Part shown: piece after piece, positions 1 through 5,809 of the stretch
How the letters are laid out: each line of letters begins with the position of its first letter
Numbering within the stretch: position 1 is the stretch's first letter
DNA from: an uncultured Prosthecobacter sp.
Lineage (GTDB): Bacteria; Verrucomicrobiota; Verrucomicrobiia; Verrucomicrobiales; Verrucomicrobiaceae
Length of the DNA stretch: 5,809 nucleotides
Reading direction: 5' to 3'
Assembly (NCBI GenBank): GCA_937941745.1
Contig: CALDGV010000739.1
Span: forward strand, 1 to 5,809
Made by a program: the position numbers and the translations under genes
The notes under the pieces: model-generated
The model's input: the letters and a program-made list of their open reading frames with translations, nothing else
Told to the model about the DNA's origin: nothing
Databases searched by the model: none

Positions 1-1245
1 TTCACACGTGGCTATGTGCCCACCGCCCTCTGCCGCCCGGCGCTGGCCACGTTTGCGAACGGCTACTACGCCCACCAGCACGGTGTCACGGGCAACGATC
101 CCTCGCCCCTGCCTGGGGATGCCATGCCGAAGGGCAAAGGCAAAAAAGGAAAAGCCAAGGGACCTTCCGGAGACAGCCCAGCCTATGCCGCGCTCCGCGA
201 AAAGCTGATCGCCACAGGCTATCGCAAGCCGACCCTCCCGCAGATGCTGGGACAGGCGGGATATTTGAGCCATCAGTCGGGCAAATGGTGGGAAGGCAGC
301 CATCAACGCGGCGGCTTCACCCATGGCATGACTCGCGGCTTCCCCAAACCCGGCGGGCGGCATGGTGACGACGGCCTCAAGATCGGTCGCGAAGGCATGC
401 AACCGGTGTTTGATTTCATCGACCACGCCACTGCGGAGAAGAAGCCCTTCTTCCTCTGGTATGCGCCCTTCATGCCGCACACGCCCCACACTCCGCCAGA
501 CCGCCTTTTCCAAAAGTACAAGGCCAAGGGGGTCGAGTCCGACTTTGTGGCGCGCTATTATGCCATGGTGGAATGGTTTGATGAAACCTGCGGCCAGCTG
601 ATGGACCGCATTGAACAGAAGGGGCTGCTGGAGAACACGCTGTTCGTGTATGTGGCGGACAACGGCTGGATCCAAGATCCGAAGTCCGCAGGCTATGCTC
701 CGCGCTCCAAACAATCGGCCAATGAGGGAGGCATTCGTCAGCCGATCATGTTCTCCTGGCCTGGAGTGATCCAGCCCGGCAGCCGCGGCGAGCAGCTCTG
801 CTCCAGCATCGACATCGTCCCCACAGCCCTGGCCGCTTCTGGCGTGGAAGTGCCCAAAAGCCTTCCAGGGCTCAATCTTCTGCCTGTGCTGAAATCAGGG
901 CAACCGACCCCGCGCAACGAAGCCTATGGCGAAACCTTTGCCCATGACGTGGCCAACATCGACCAGCCTGAGGACACCTTGCTCTACCGCTGGGTGGTGG
1001 AGGGCAAATGGAAGCTGCTGCTGACCTACGATGGCAAGCTCGACCGCTATGCCAGCAGCCATCCGCGCACAGAAAAGCGTCCTCAGCTTTTCGACCTGCT
1101 CGCAGATCCCCATGAAGACCGGAACCTGGCTGCCAGCCATCCAGAGATCGTCAAAAGGCTGGCCGACAAGCTCCAGGCTTGGTGGCCGGTGACCCGGCGT
1201 CAGGTGCTGACCCAGTGGACAGACGAGCCCGGCACATGGAAATGA
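1..1245 (+). CDS. Sulfatase (arylsulfatase-type, alkaline phosphatase superfamily), 5'-truncated by window edge
   Basis: Seen: the frame is open from base 1 and encodes 414 residues before TGA at 1243-1245. The true start lies upstream, so the signal peptide and the first metal-binding aspartates are not visible. A GTG at 16 is not the start because conserved sulfatase sequence precedes and includes it. In order there are the formylglycine region (TALCRPALAT, Cys at bases 31-33), a GKW motif with Lys at 283-285, a PHTPH motif at 475-489, the metal-ligand pair ADNGW with Asp 658-660 and Asn 661-663, a Lys at 709-711 before NEGGIRQP, and a typical C-terminal FDLLADPHEDRNLA. Family knowledge: these enzymes hydrolyse sulfate esters, and in this phylum usually act in the periplasm or outside the cell on sulfated polysaccharides. 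Oddities: the signature reads C-R-P-A-L instead of C-x-P-x-R, GKWH is GKWW, and a Lys/Gly-rich insert sits at 130-162. The substrate cannot be inferred. It converges with guaB. Confidence 0.93.
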   Translation, partial: FTRGYVPTALCRPALATFANGYYAHQHGVTGNDPSPLPGDAMPKGKGKKGKAKGPSGDSPAYAALREKLIATGYRKPTLPQMLGQAGYLSHQSGKWWEGSHQRGGFTHGMTRGFPKPGGRHGDDGLKIGREGMQPVFDFIDHATAEKKPFFLWYAPFMPHTPHTPPDRLFQKYKAKGVESDFVARYYAMVEWFDETCGQLMDRIEQKGLLENTLFVYVADNGWIQDPKSAGYAPRSKQSANEGGIRQPIMFSWPGVIQPGSRGEQLCSSIDIVPTALAASGVEVPKSLPGLNLLPVLKSGQPTPRNEAYGETFAHDVANIDQPEDTLLYRWVVEGKWKLLLTYDGKLDRYASSHPRTEKRPQLFDLLADPHEDRNLAASHPEIVKRLADKLQAWWPVTRRQVLTQWTDEPGTWK

Positions 1246-1252
1246 CCGGGCT
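1226..1252. terminator. Candidate bidirectional terminator hairpin at the sulfatase/guaB convergence
   Basis: Seen: a perfect 7-bp GC-rich inverted repeat, AGCCCGG (1226-1232) and CCGGGCT (1246-1252), encloses 13 bases that include the sulfatase stop codon. Inside the loop CAT and ATG can pair around GGAA, a GNRA-type tetraloop on the plus strand. It lies 29 bases beyond the guaB stop on the other strand. There is no T-tract on either side, so it is not a classical intrinsic terminator. It is proposed because it sits exactly at the convergent junction. It could also be a chance pairing in GC-rich coding sequence. Confidence 0.35.
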
Positions 1253-1281
1253 GGACGCCTGACCAAGCAGGATCACGTGCT

Positions 1282-2742
1282 TCAGTGTGGTTCGTAGTTC
1301 ACCGGTTCCTCGGTGATCACGACATCATGAGGATGGCTTTCCTTGAGGCCGCCCGCCGTGATCCGGACAAACCGGGCTTTGGCACGCAGTTCCTCCAGGT
1401 TGTCCGCGCCAACATAGCCCATGCCGCTTCGGAGGCCGCCCATCAGCTGGAAAACCACATCGCCCAAGGGGCCTTTGAAAGGCACGCGTGCCTCAACGCC
1501 TTCGGGAACGAGCTTGCCGGAGCTGTTTTGACCATAGCGATCCCCTGCGCCTTTGCGCATGGCCTTCAGACTGCCCATGCCACGATATTCCTTGAAGGTG
1601 CGCCCCTGCCATTTGACCATGTTGCCCGGGCTTTCCGCCGTGCCAGCCAGCAGCGAGCCCAGCATGACGCAGTCAGCACCACCGGCGAGGGCCTTGACGA
1701 TGTCTCCTGAATAACGAATGCCGCCATCGGCGATGACGGTGATGCCACGCTCACGACAGACGGAGGAAACCTCCTGCACGGCCGTGAACTGGGCCATTCC
1801 GACGCCAGAAATGATGCGGGTGGTGCAGATCGAGCCAGGGCCGACGCCCACCTTGATGGCTGAAGCTCCGGCGCTGATGAGATGCAGAGCACCGTCAGCC
1901 GTGACGACGTTGCCAGCGACGATGGGGATGCCTGCGCCGACCTTGGCGCGCAGCCTTTCAATCACCGAGGCCACCCGGGTGGTATGGCCCGTGGCTGCAT
2001 CAATGAAAAGAGCATCGGCACCAGCAGCGACCAGTGCGGCACCACGGTCCGCGCAATCATCGCCCACGCCCACGGCCGCACCCACGCGGAGCTGACCGTT
2101 CTTGTCCTTGGCGGCATGGGTGAAGGTGTTCCGCTTGGTGACGTCCTGCTTGGTGATCAGGCCGGCCAGCCTGCCCTCGGCATCCACCAACGGCAGCTTC
2201 TCAATCCGGTGGGTGTAAAGGATCTTCAGCGCCTCCTCAAAGCTTGTGTTGGCCGTTCCCGTGGCCAGACGTTCACGAGGCGTCATGATGGCCGAGACAG
2301 GGGTCTTTTCATCCTCGATGTACCACATGTCACGACTGGTGACCATGCCGACCAGCTTGTTGTCCGGATCCACGACCGGGAAGCCGCTGACACCCTTGTT
2401 CTGCATCAGCCACTGGAGCTCGCCCAGTGTCGTCTCAGGACGCACGGAGTGCGGGTTCTGAATGACGGTGTTTTCAGAACGCTTCACCCTGGCCACCTGC
2501 TCGGCCTGGTAATCAATCGGACAGTTGCGATGGATGACGCCCAGACCGCCTTCGCGGGCCAGCGCTATGGCCAGCTCGGACTCCGTCACGGTGTCCATTG
2601 CCGAAGAAAGCACTGGGACATTCAGGCGGATGGAACCGCCAAAGGTGGTGCTGATGTCCACATCACCAGGGAGCACATCGCTCAACCCGGGCAGGAGCAA
2701 CACATCATCAAAACTGAGTGCAAGAGAAGGTAGATCGCCCAT
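1282..2742 (-). CDS. guaB: Inosine-5'-monophosphate dehydrogenase (IMPDH)
   Basis: Cytosolic enzyme that oxidises IMP to XMP with NAD+, the committed step of GMP synthesis. The protein is 486 residues from ATG 2742-2740, the usual bacterial length. An in-frame GTG at 2760 would add six residues before the conserved [10 protein letters not shown] start, so the ATG is preferred. Seen, numbered from that Met: N-terminal barrel strand FDDVLLLP (11-18), SSAMDTVTE (46-54), two CBS domains (about 98-205), the phosphate-binding and catalytic loop GPGSICTTR with nucleophile Cys306, IADGGIR (337-343), the mobile flap DRYGQ with the expected catalytic Arg402-Tyr403 pair, LVPEGVE (411-417), [12 protein letters not shown] and a C-terminal [10 protein letters not shown]. 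Every main catalytic element is present. One oddity is DAATGHT (248-254) where most bacterial homologues have D-S/T-x-H-G-H-S. It lies 51 bases after cassette gene D on the same strand and converges with the sulfatase. No clear Shine-Dalgarno sequence precedes it. Confidence 0.97.
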   Translation of the reverse strand: MGDLPSLALSFDDVLLLPGLSDVLPGDVDISTTFGGSIRLNVPVLSSAMDTVTESELAIALAREGGLGVIHRNCPIDYQAEQVARVKRSENTVIQNPHSVRPETTLGELQWLMQNKGVSGFPVVDPDNKLVGMVTSRDMWYIEDEKTPVSAIMTPRERLATGTANTSFEEALKILYTHRIEKLPLVDAEGRLAGLITKQDVTKRNTFTHAAKDKNGQLRVGAAVGVGDDCADRGAALVAAGADALFIDAATGHTTRVASVIERLRAKVGAGIPIVAGNVVTADGALHLISAGASAIKVGVGPGSICTTRIISGVGMAQFTAVQEVSSVCRERGITVIADGGIRYSGDIVKALAGGADCVMLGSLLAGTAESPGNMVKWQGRTFKEYRGMGSLKAMRKGAGDRYGQNSSGKLVPEGVEARVPFKGPLGDVVFQLMGGLRSGMGYVGADNLEELRAKARFVRITAGGLKESHPHDVVITEEPVNYEPH

Positions 2743-2793
2743 AGGCCATCTAATCAGCACTCAGGGCGCTGTCACGCAGAAATTGAGGTCCGC
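2743..2793 (-). promoter_or_regulatory. Short leader between cassette gene D and guaB
   Basis: These 51 bases hold no terminator-like hairpin, so read-through from the cassette into guaB is plausible. No purine-rich Shine-Dalgarno motif stands at the usual distance from the guaB ATG. A weak sigma-70-like pair can be drawn: GTGACA (2775-2770, 5 of 6 matches to the -35 consensus), 17 bases, then TAGATG (2752-2747, only 3 of 6 to the -10 consensus). The -10 would place transcription start almost on the ATG. The match is too poor to call a promoter with confidence. Confidence 0.2.
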
Positions 2794-3501
2794 TCAAGGA
2801 CGGTAAATGCGTGCCTTGCCGGTGTAGGCGTCGATCTGGATGCAGTAGTAGTTCGGAGGCGGAATGACGCCCGAATTCACGTTCTGGGTCTCGACGAGGG
2901 TAAAGAAGCTGGTGGCCAGAGGCGGGACCGTGTAGGCGAGCGCGGTGGCCTGGGCTGTGGTGCCGGGCGTGCTGCTGTTGAGCAGACGGCAGCTGCCATC
3001 CGGATAATAGCGCAGGGCTGCATACTCCACGTCTGCCCCATCCCCGCCTGAACCCGGCACAAAGACAAAGTCGCCTGCAGCATTGGGCTGCTGTGCGGCG
3101 GTAGTCTGGAGCACGGGCGAAAGCTGCTGTTCGGGTGCCATCACAATGCCAGATTCGAAGTAGTAGGGCTCAGAGATGGCCTGGGCAGAACCTCCGCTGG
3201 GCGTTTCCACGACCTGATAAGCATAAAAAAGGCTCTCCGTCGGCCGGTCTGACGAGGTGTTCACATACTTGTAGAAGCGCATCTCCACCTCCTTGCTGCG
3301 GGCGATCGCCTCCTGCTGCGCGAGACTGAGGCGGTTGAGAAGGCTGTCTCCGGCAGAACTCAGACGGGTCGAGCGGATGACGTCCACCAGGGTCGGCGTC
3401 GCCAGGGCGATCAACAGCGCAATGATGCCAACGACGGTCAGCATCTCGACAAGGGTGAAGCCAGGGGTGACTGGTCGGTCAGTGCAGCGCTTGGTGTGCA
3501 T
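2794..3501 (-). CDS. Verru_Chthon cassette protein D-like prepilin (GspH/FimT-type)
   Basis: 235 residues from ATG 3501-3499. Seen: a 14-residue basic leader (MHTKRCTDRPVTPG) followed by FTLVEM, so prepilin peptidase should cut after Gly14 and N-methylate Phe15, with the conserved Glu5 of the mature chain at residue 19. A hydrophobic helix follows (about 20-38). The segment LLNRLSLAQQEAIARS (about 54-69) has the helix pattern typical of GspH/FimT minor pseudopilins. The protein ends in QIDAYTGKARIYRP, and an IQID..TG....YRP ending is, from memory, characteristic of Verru_Chthon cassette protein D (TIGR02596). Two residues of the mature chain might still be misassigned, but the start is supported by the prepilin leader length. 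Location: inner membrane, or assembled into an envelope pseudopilus. The role is unknown. It is 36 bases downstream of gene C and 51 bases upstream of guaB on the same strand. Confidence 0.88.
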   Translation of the reverse strand: MHTKRCTDRPVTPGFTLVEMLTVVGIIALLIALATPTLVDVIRSTRLSSAGDSLLNRLSLAQQEAIARSKEVEMRFYKYVNTSSDRPTESLFYAYQVVETPSGGSAQAISEPYYFESGIVMAPEQQLSPVLQTTAAQQPNAAGDFVFVPGSGGDGADVEYAALRYYPDGSCRLLNSSTPGTTAQATALAYTVPPLATSFFTLVETQNVNSGVIPPPNYYCIQIDAYTGKARIYRP

Positions 3502-3537
3502 AGCTAGGAATAATGAATCCAGTGAAGGAAGTGGAAA
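3502..3537 (-). promoter_or_regulatory. Pyrimidine-rich junction between cassette genes C and D, no Shine-Dalgarno
   Basis: 36 bases separate the C stop from the D start. On the coding strand the first half is pyrimidine-rich (TTTCCACTTCCTTCACT), and the bases just before the ATG read TATTCCTAGCT. There is no GGAGG-like ribosome binding site and no terminator hairpin, which fits co-transcription with translation initiated without a Shine-Dalgarno. The words TTTCCAC and TTCACT also occur in the A-C junction at 4645-4681. Confidence 0.3.
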
Positions 3538-4644
3538 TCACAGGCTCCACTTGGCGCCGCGAATGCTGACCGTTCCCGAAAAAACGCGGTAGTTCAGCCT
3601 CTGCGCCTGCAGAAGGGTTGTAATGCTTTTGATGTGGGCGTTCAGCTGGGCAGCATCCGTGAGGATGGGGTTGATCTGATCTCCCAGAGGAGGTTCTCCG
3701 CTTCCAGCCCCCGTCTGCTGTTCCAGACGGTCAGCGGAGCGTTCATCAATCGCGACCAGGACCACCTGCACCAGGGGAGGAAGCAGATGCTGCGTGCCCT
3801 GCGGCGAGGTGCCGGTGGCATTCGCAATATTGACCGAATTGTACACGAAGTTCGGAGCAATGCTGGTCGGTCCATTGGAATTCGCCGCCTGCTCGGCCTG
3901 CGTCTGGGCTTCACGGCGTGGCGAGATGATCAGGGCCACGATGTTGTCAGCCACAGGCCTCGTAGTGGGGATCATGCCCTGGGCAGCTTCCTCAGGCTGA
4001 GCTTCTGCACCCGCTATCCAGGCGGGAGGTGTGGAATTTTTGTCTGCGATGTAGATGGAGTTCAGTTCGGCAGGCGGCGAGAACTCCATCAGGCGATAAC
4101 GGAACTTGTAGGTGCTCGCAGGGATGAAATCAGGAACCCAGGCTTCATCCGAGGAGAACTGCACGAAATAGCCCCGCGTGCACAACAACCTGTCCAATCC
4201 GACATAGGCCGGGTTGTTTGACACCCCCAGCGGAGCCTGGAAGAAGATGGCGTGGCCGGGAGTGAAGGGTGAGCCGCCAGCACCAGGAACCAGGGTCGAG
4301 GCCGGGCCGCAGATGAACTGCAGTTCTGACTTCCTCTTGTAGGTGCCTGGACCTGCCGCAGCCGTCTGCGTCTGCACGTTGGCCAGGTAATTGTTCTCGT
4401 AGTCAATGTAAGTGTTGAGCGTGGCCTGACTGATGTTGCGGGTCAGGATGTCAAAGGCGGTTCGCGCCTCCTTGAACTGGCTGACACGTGCATTGGAAGC
4501 CGACCAGGTGGACTGAACCTGGCCGATGACCTGGGCGCTGATCATCAGCAGGATGGTGAGCACGGCCAGGGAGACCATGATCTCCACAAGGGTGAAAGCC
4601 CTTGATCGGCTCCTGACATCAGGCCTGAAACACAAAGTTTTCAT
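3538..4644 (-). CDS. Verru_Chthon cassette protein C-like prepilin (GspJ/PilW-type)
   Basis: 368 residues from ATG 4644-4642. A TTG at 4707 in the same frame would add 21 residues and overlap gene A by 26 bases. The ATG is chosen because it leaves a normal 16-residue basic prepilin leader. Seen: MKTLCFRPDVRSRSRA then FTLVEIMVSL, with predicted cleavage after Ala16 (Ala rather than the usual Gly at -1), Glu5 of the mature chain at residue 21, and a hydrophobic helix to about residue 40. The segment FKEARTAFDILTRNISQATL (about 57-76) matches the amphipathic helix pattern of GspJ/PilW-like minor pseudopilins. The C-terminus NYRVFSGTVSIRGAKWSL resembles, from memory, Verru_Chthon cassette protein C (TIGR02599). 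Two cysteines (about residue 112 and the DRLLCTRG segment) could form a disulfide after export. Function is unknown. It lies between genes A and D, presumably in one transcript. Confidence 0.88.
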   Translation of the reverse strand: MKTLCFRPDVRSRSRAFTLVEIMVSLAVLTILLMISAQVIGQVQSTWSASNARVSQFKEARTAFDILTRNISQATLNTYIDYENNYLANVQTQTAAAGPGTYKRKSELQFICGPASTLVPGAGGSPFTPGHAIFFQAPLGVSNNPAYVGLDRLLCTRGYFVQFSSDEAWVPDFIPASTYKFRYRLMEFSPPAELNSIYIADKNSTPPAWIAGAEAQPEEAAQGMIPTTRPVADNIVALIISPRREAQTQAEQAANSNGPTSIAPNFVYNSVNIANATGTSPQGTQHLLPPLVQVVLVAIDERSADRLEQQTGAGSGEPPLGDQINPILTDAAQLNAHIKSITTLLQAQRLNYRVFSGTVSIRGAKWSL

Positions 4645-4681
4645 GTTGGAAAAGGGTGGAAAGTGAACGGTCAGCAGGAGA
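4645..4681 (-). promoter_or_regulatory. Pyrimidine-rich junction between cassette genes A and C, no Shine-Dalgarno
   Basis: The 37 bases between the A stop and the C ATG are almost all pyrimidine near the start codon (TTTCCACCCTTTTCCAAC), with no purine-rich ribosome binding site. There is no hairpin within the gap that would stop transcription. This is the evidence for reading A and C as one operon and for expecting non-Shine-Dalgarno initiation, perhaps helped by ribosomal protein S1 or by re-initiation after gene A. Confidence 0.3.
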
Positions 4682-5809
4682 TCACGGAGCGAATCGCTTC
4701 GATTCAATCACCCTGAAACGGTAGTAGTCGTCGAGGGCCGGATGAGTGGCGCTCATGGGATTGCCGGTGGTGTAATCAGCCGCTGTTCCTGCGGCTTCCA
4801 GGTCAGCGGTGTCAATGTAGCGCTCAAGCAGGAAGGAGCCTCGGAACTCGCCAGTCACCTCGTCCTCACCGGGCACGAAGCCCAGGACGTTCGATCCACG
4901 CAGCGCCTTCTTGAGGGTCTGGGCCCGGACGTGCACACGGAAGGTGTTGGAGCGGGTGGTCAGCTTGGCGTACAGGTTCGAATAAGGCGCTTCACGGGTG
5001 TTGTCACCGGTCGGAGCGTGGTTGTTCCAGAAGTTCTTCATCGCATCCTCGCGGTCCTGATAGCCATCCAGCTGGGCTGCCGTCACATTTTCACGGCTCG
5101 GATCATTCGCACCCAGGACGGTATTTGGAGCAGCCAAGCCTGATGTGCTGGTCACACTTGGCCGATTACCGCCAGCATTGATGCGGGAGGGGATCAGATG
5201 AATCTCACATATCTGCGAGGCCGTGCGGAAGAGGCCGGTGCGCATCTGGCTTGGCAGAGAACCATCACCGGGCTTGCCGGAGACGCCGGAAGGTCCACGG
5301 CCCGCCTCATTGGCTCCGAAATTGAAGCGCTCCTCGAACTGCCGCAGGGTGCCTACCACGCGCTGCCCAGCTGCCCGGGCCACCCACCAGGGGCTGTCTG
5401 CCGCACCGCTTTCATTGTTCATGCGGTCCACCACGATGGACCGGTGCCATTTCGCGGCAGGCGCGCCGTCTGAGGTGGTTTCGTCATGGAAACGCGGAAG
5501 AGCCGAACCACGGTTGCCAAACCCACGACGGACACTCCGTGCACGGCTGTGATCCACATTGGGCAGAGCGGCAAAAAGCTCACCCTTCATGACCGCATGC
5601 AGCGCTGTAGCACGGCGGATGTGGGTGAACGGCAGCATCTGGTAGTTCATGTTCACCTTGCCTGCGGTGGAGAGAGGTTCGCTGATGGCATAAGGCTCCA
5701 CCACTGGCATCCAGAACAGGTCGAGCAGGTAGTGATCCGGAGGTGCAAACTGGCCCGGGTGCCGAAGAGAGCCGCCATTCATCTGAATGTGAGGCCGGAA
5801 GAGCAGGTT
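4682..5809 (-). CDS. Verru_Chthon cassette protein A-like, C-terminal part, 5' end beyond window
   Basis: The frame is open from base 5809 to TGA at 4684-4682, giving 375 residues. The ATG at 5782-5780 is internal, because conserved-looking coding sequence (NLLFRPHIQ) continues to the edge. Family members are much longer, from memory over 1000 residues, so most of the protein is missing here. Seen: the stretch DHYLLDLFWMPVVEPYAISE, then STAGKVNMNYQMLPFTHIRRATALHAV across about visible residues 25-75. Later come TRSNTFRVHVRAQTLKK and FRGSFLLERYID, then RVIESKRFAP at the end. These are the features I associate with Verru_Chthon cassette protein A (TIGR02600). The visible part has no obvious transmembrane segment and looks like a large soluble, probably exported domain. 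No enzyme motif is recognised, and function is unknown. It is the first gene of the visible cassette, 37 bases upstream of C. Confidence 0.88.
   Translation of the reverse strand, partial: NLLFRPHIQMNGGSLRHPGQFAPPDHYLLDLFWMPVVEPYAISEPLSTAGKVNMNYQMLPFTHIRRATALHAVMKGELFAALPNVDHSRARSVRRGFGNRGSALPRFHDETTSDGAPAAKWHRSIVVDRMNNESGAADSPWWVARAAGQRVVGTLRQFEERFNFGANEAGRGPSGVSGKPGDGSLPSQMRTGLFRTASQICEIHLIPSRINAGGNRPSVTSTSGLAAPNTVLGANDPSRENVTAAQLDGYQDREDAMKNFWNNHAPTGDNTREAPYSNLYAKLTTRSNTFRVHVRAQTLKKALRGSNVLGFVPGEDEVTGEFRGSFLLERYIDTADLEAAGTAADYTTGNPMSATHPALDDYYRFRVIESKRFAP

Noticed and set aside
1262..1283. Second inverted repeat AAGCA/TGCTT in the convergent gap
   Set aside because: The stem is only 5 bp with an 8-base loop and low GC content. 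The repeat at 1226-1252 is a stronger candidate for the same role.
1882..2733. 283-codon open frame on the plus strand opposite guaB
   Set aside because: It lies entirely antisense to a gene with complete IMPDH motifs. The predicted protein is rich in His, Arg and Gly with no recognisable domain, as expected for a shadow frame in GC-rich coding DNA.
1282..2760. Longer guaB starting at GTG 2760
   Set aside because: The six extra residues are not part of the conserved IMPDH N-terminus and there is no ribosome binding site for it. The ATG at 2742 is a better start.
2747..2775. Sigma-70-like promoter for a leaderless guaB mRNA
   Set aside because: The -35 match is fair but the -10 matches at only three positions. 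Similar pairs are expected by chance, so it is noted only in the leader entry.
3634..4221. 195-codon open frame on the plus strand opposite cassette gene C
   Set aside because: It is antisense to a well-supported prepilin gene and shows no domain, signal peptide or ribosome binding site of its own.
4691..4705. Palindrome GAATCG-CTT-CGATTC at the end of gene A
   Set aside because: The stem is 6 bp with a 3-base loop inside codons for the last residues of A, with no T-tract. It is too small to call a terminator or attenuator.
3538..4707. Longer version of gene C starting at TTG 4707, overlapping the end of gene A
   Set aside because: It would place 37 residues before the FTLVE cleavage site. 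The ATG at 4644 gives a normal 16-residue prepilin leader.

Overview
The window most likely comes from the chromosome of a Verrucomicrobia member, for example the Verrucomicrobium/Prosthecobacter group. The main reason is a set of three genes matching the Verru_Chthon cassette proteins A, C and D, families known chiefly from that phylum. A sulfatase of a type common in Verrucomicrobia and Planctomycetes, and the fairly GC-rich composition, agree with this. No genus can be fixed from the sequence alone.

Layout: positions 1-1245 (+) hold the 3' part of a sulfatase gene whose start lies left of the window. It converges on guaB (IMP dehydrogenase, minus strand, 1282-2742) across a 36-base gap. 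A GC-rich hairpin covers the sulfatase stop codon and could terminate one or both genes. Right of guaB, on the same minus strand, lies the cassette. In transcription order it is protein A (C-terminal 375 codons only, running off the right edge), protein C (prepilin-like, 3538-4644) and protein D (prepilin-like, 2794-3501). The gaps are 37, 36 and 51 bases, so A-C-D-guaB reads as one tightly packed leftward unit. There are no RNA genes, CRISPR arrays, mobile elements or long gene-free stretches.

How the genes may work together: C and D carry type IV prepilin (class III) signal peptides. C resembles GspJ/PilW-type minor pseudopilins and D resembles GspH/FimT-type ones. With the large protein A they look like parts of an envelope-associated pseudopilin assembly of unknown function. 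The fourth member, protein B, is not among the genes visible here; it may lie upstream of A beyond the right edge. guaB makes XMP for guanine nucleotide synthesis, has no obvious functional link to the cassette, and may simply share its transcript. The sulfatase is probably exported and acts on sulfated carbohydrates, but two of its usual active-site positions are changed. That and the uncharacterised cassette are the most interesting points.
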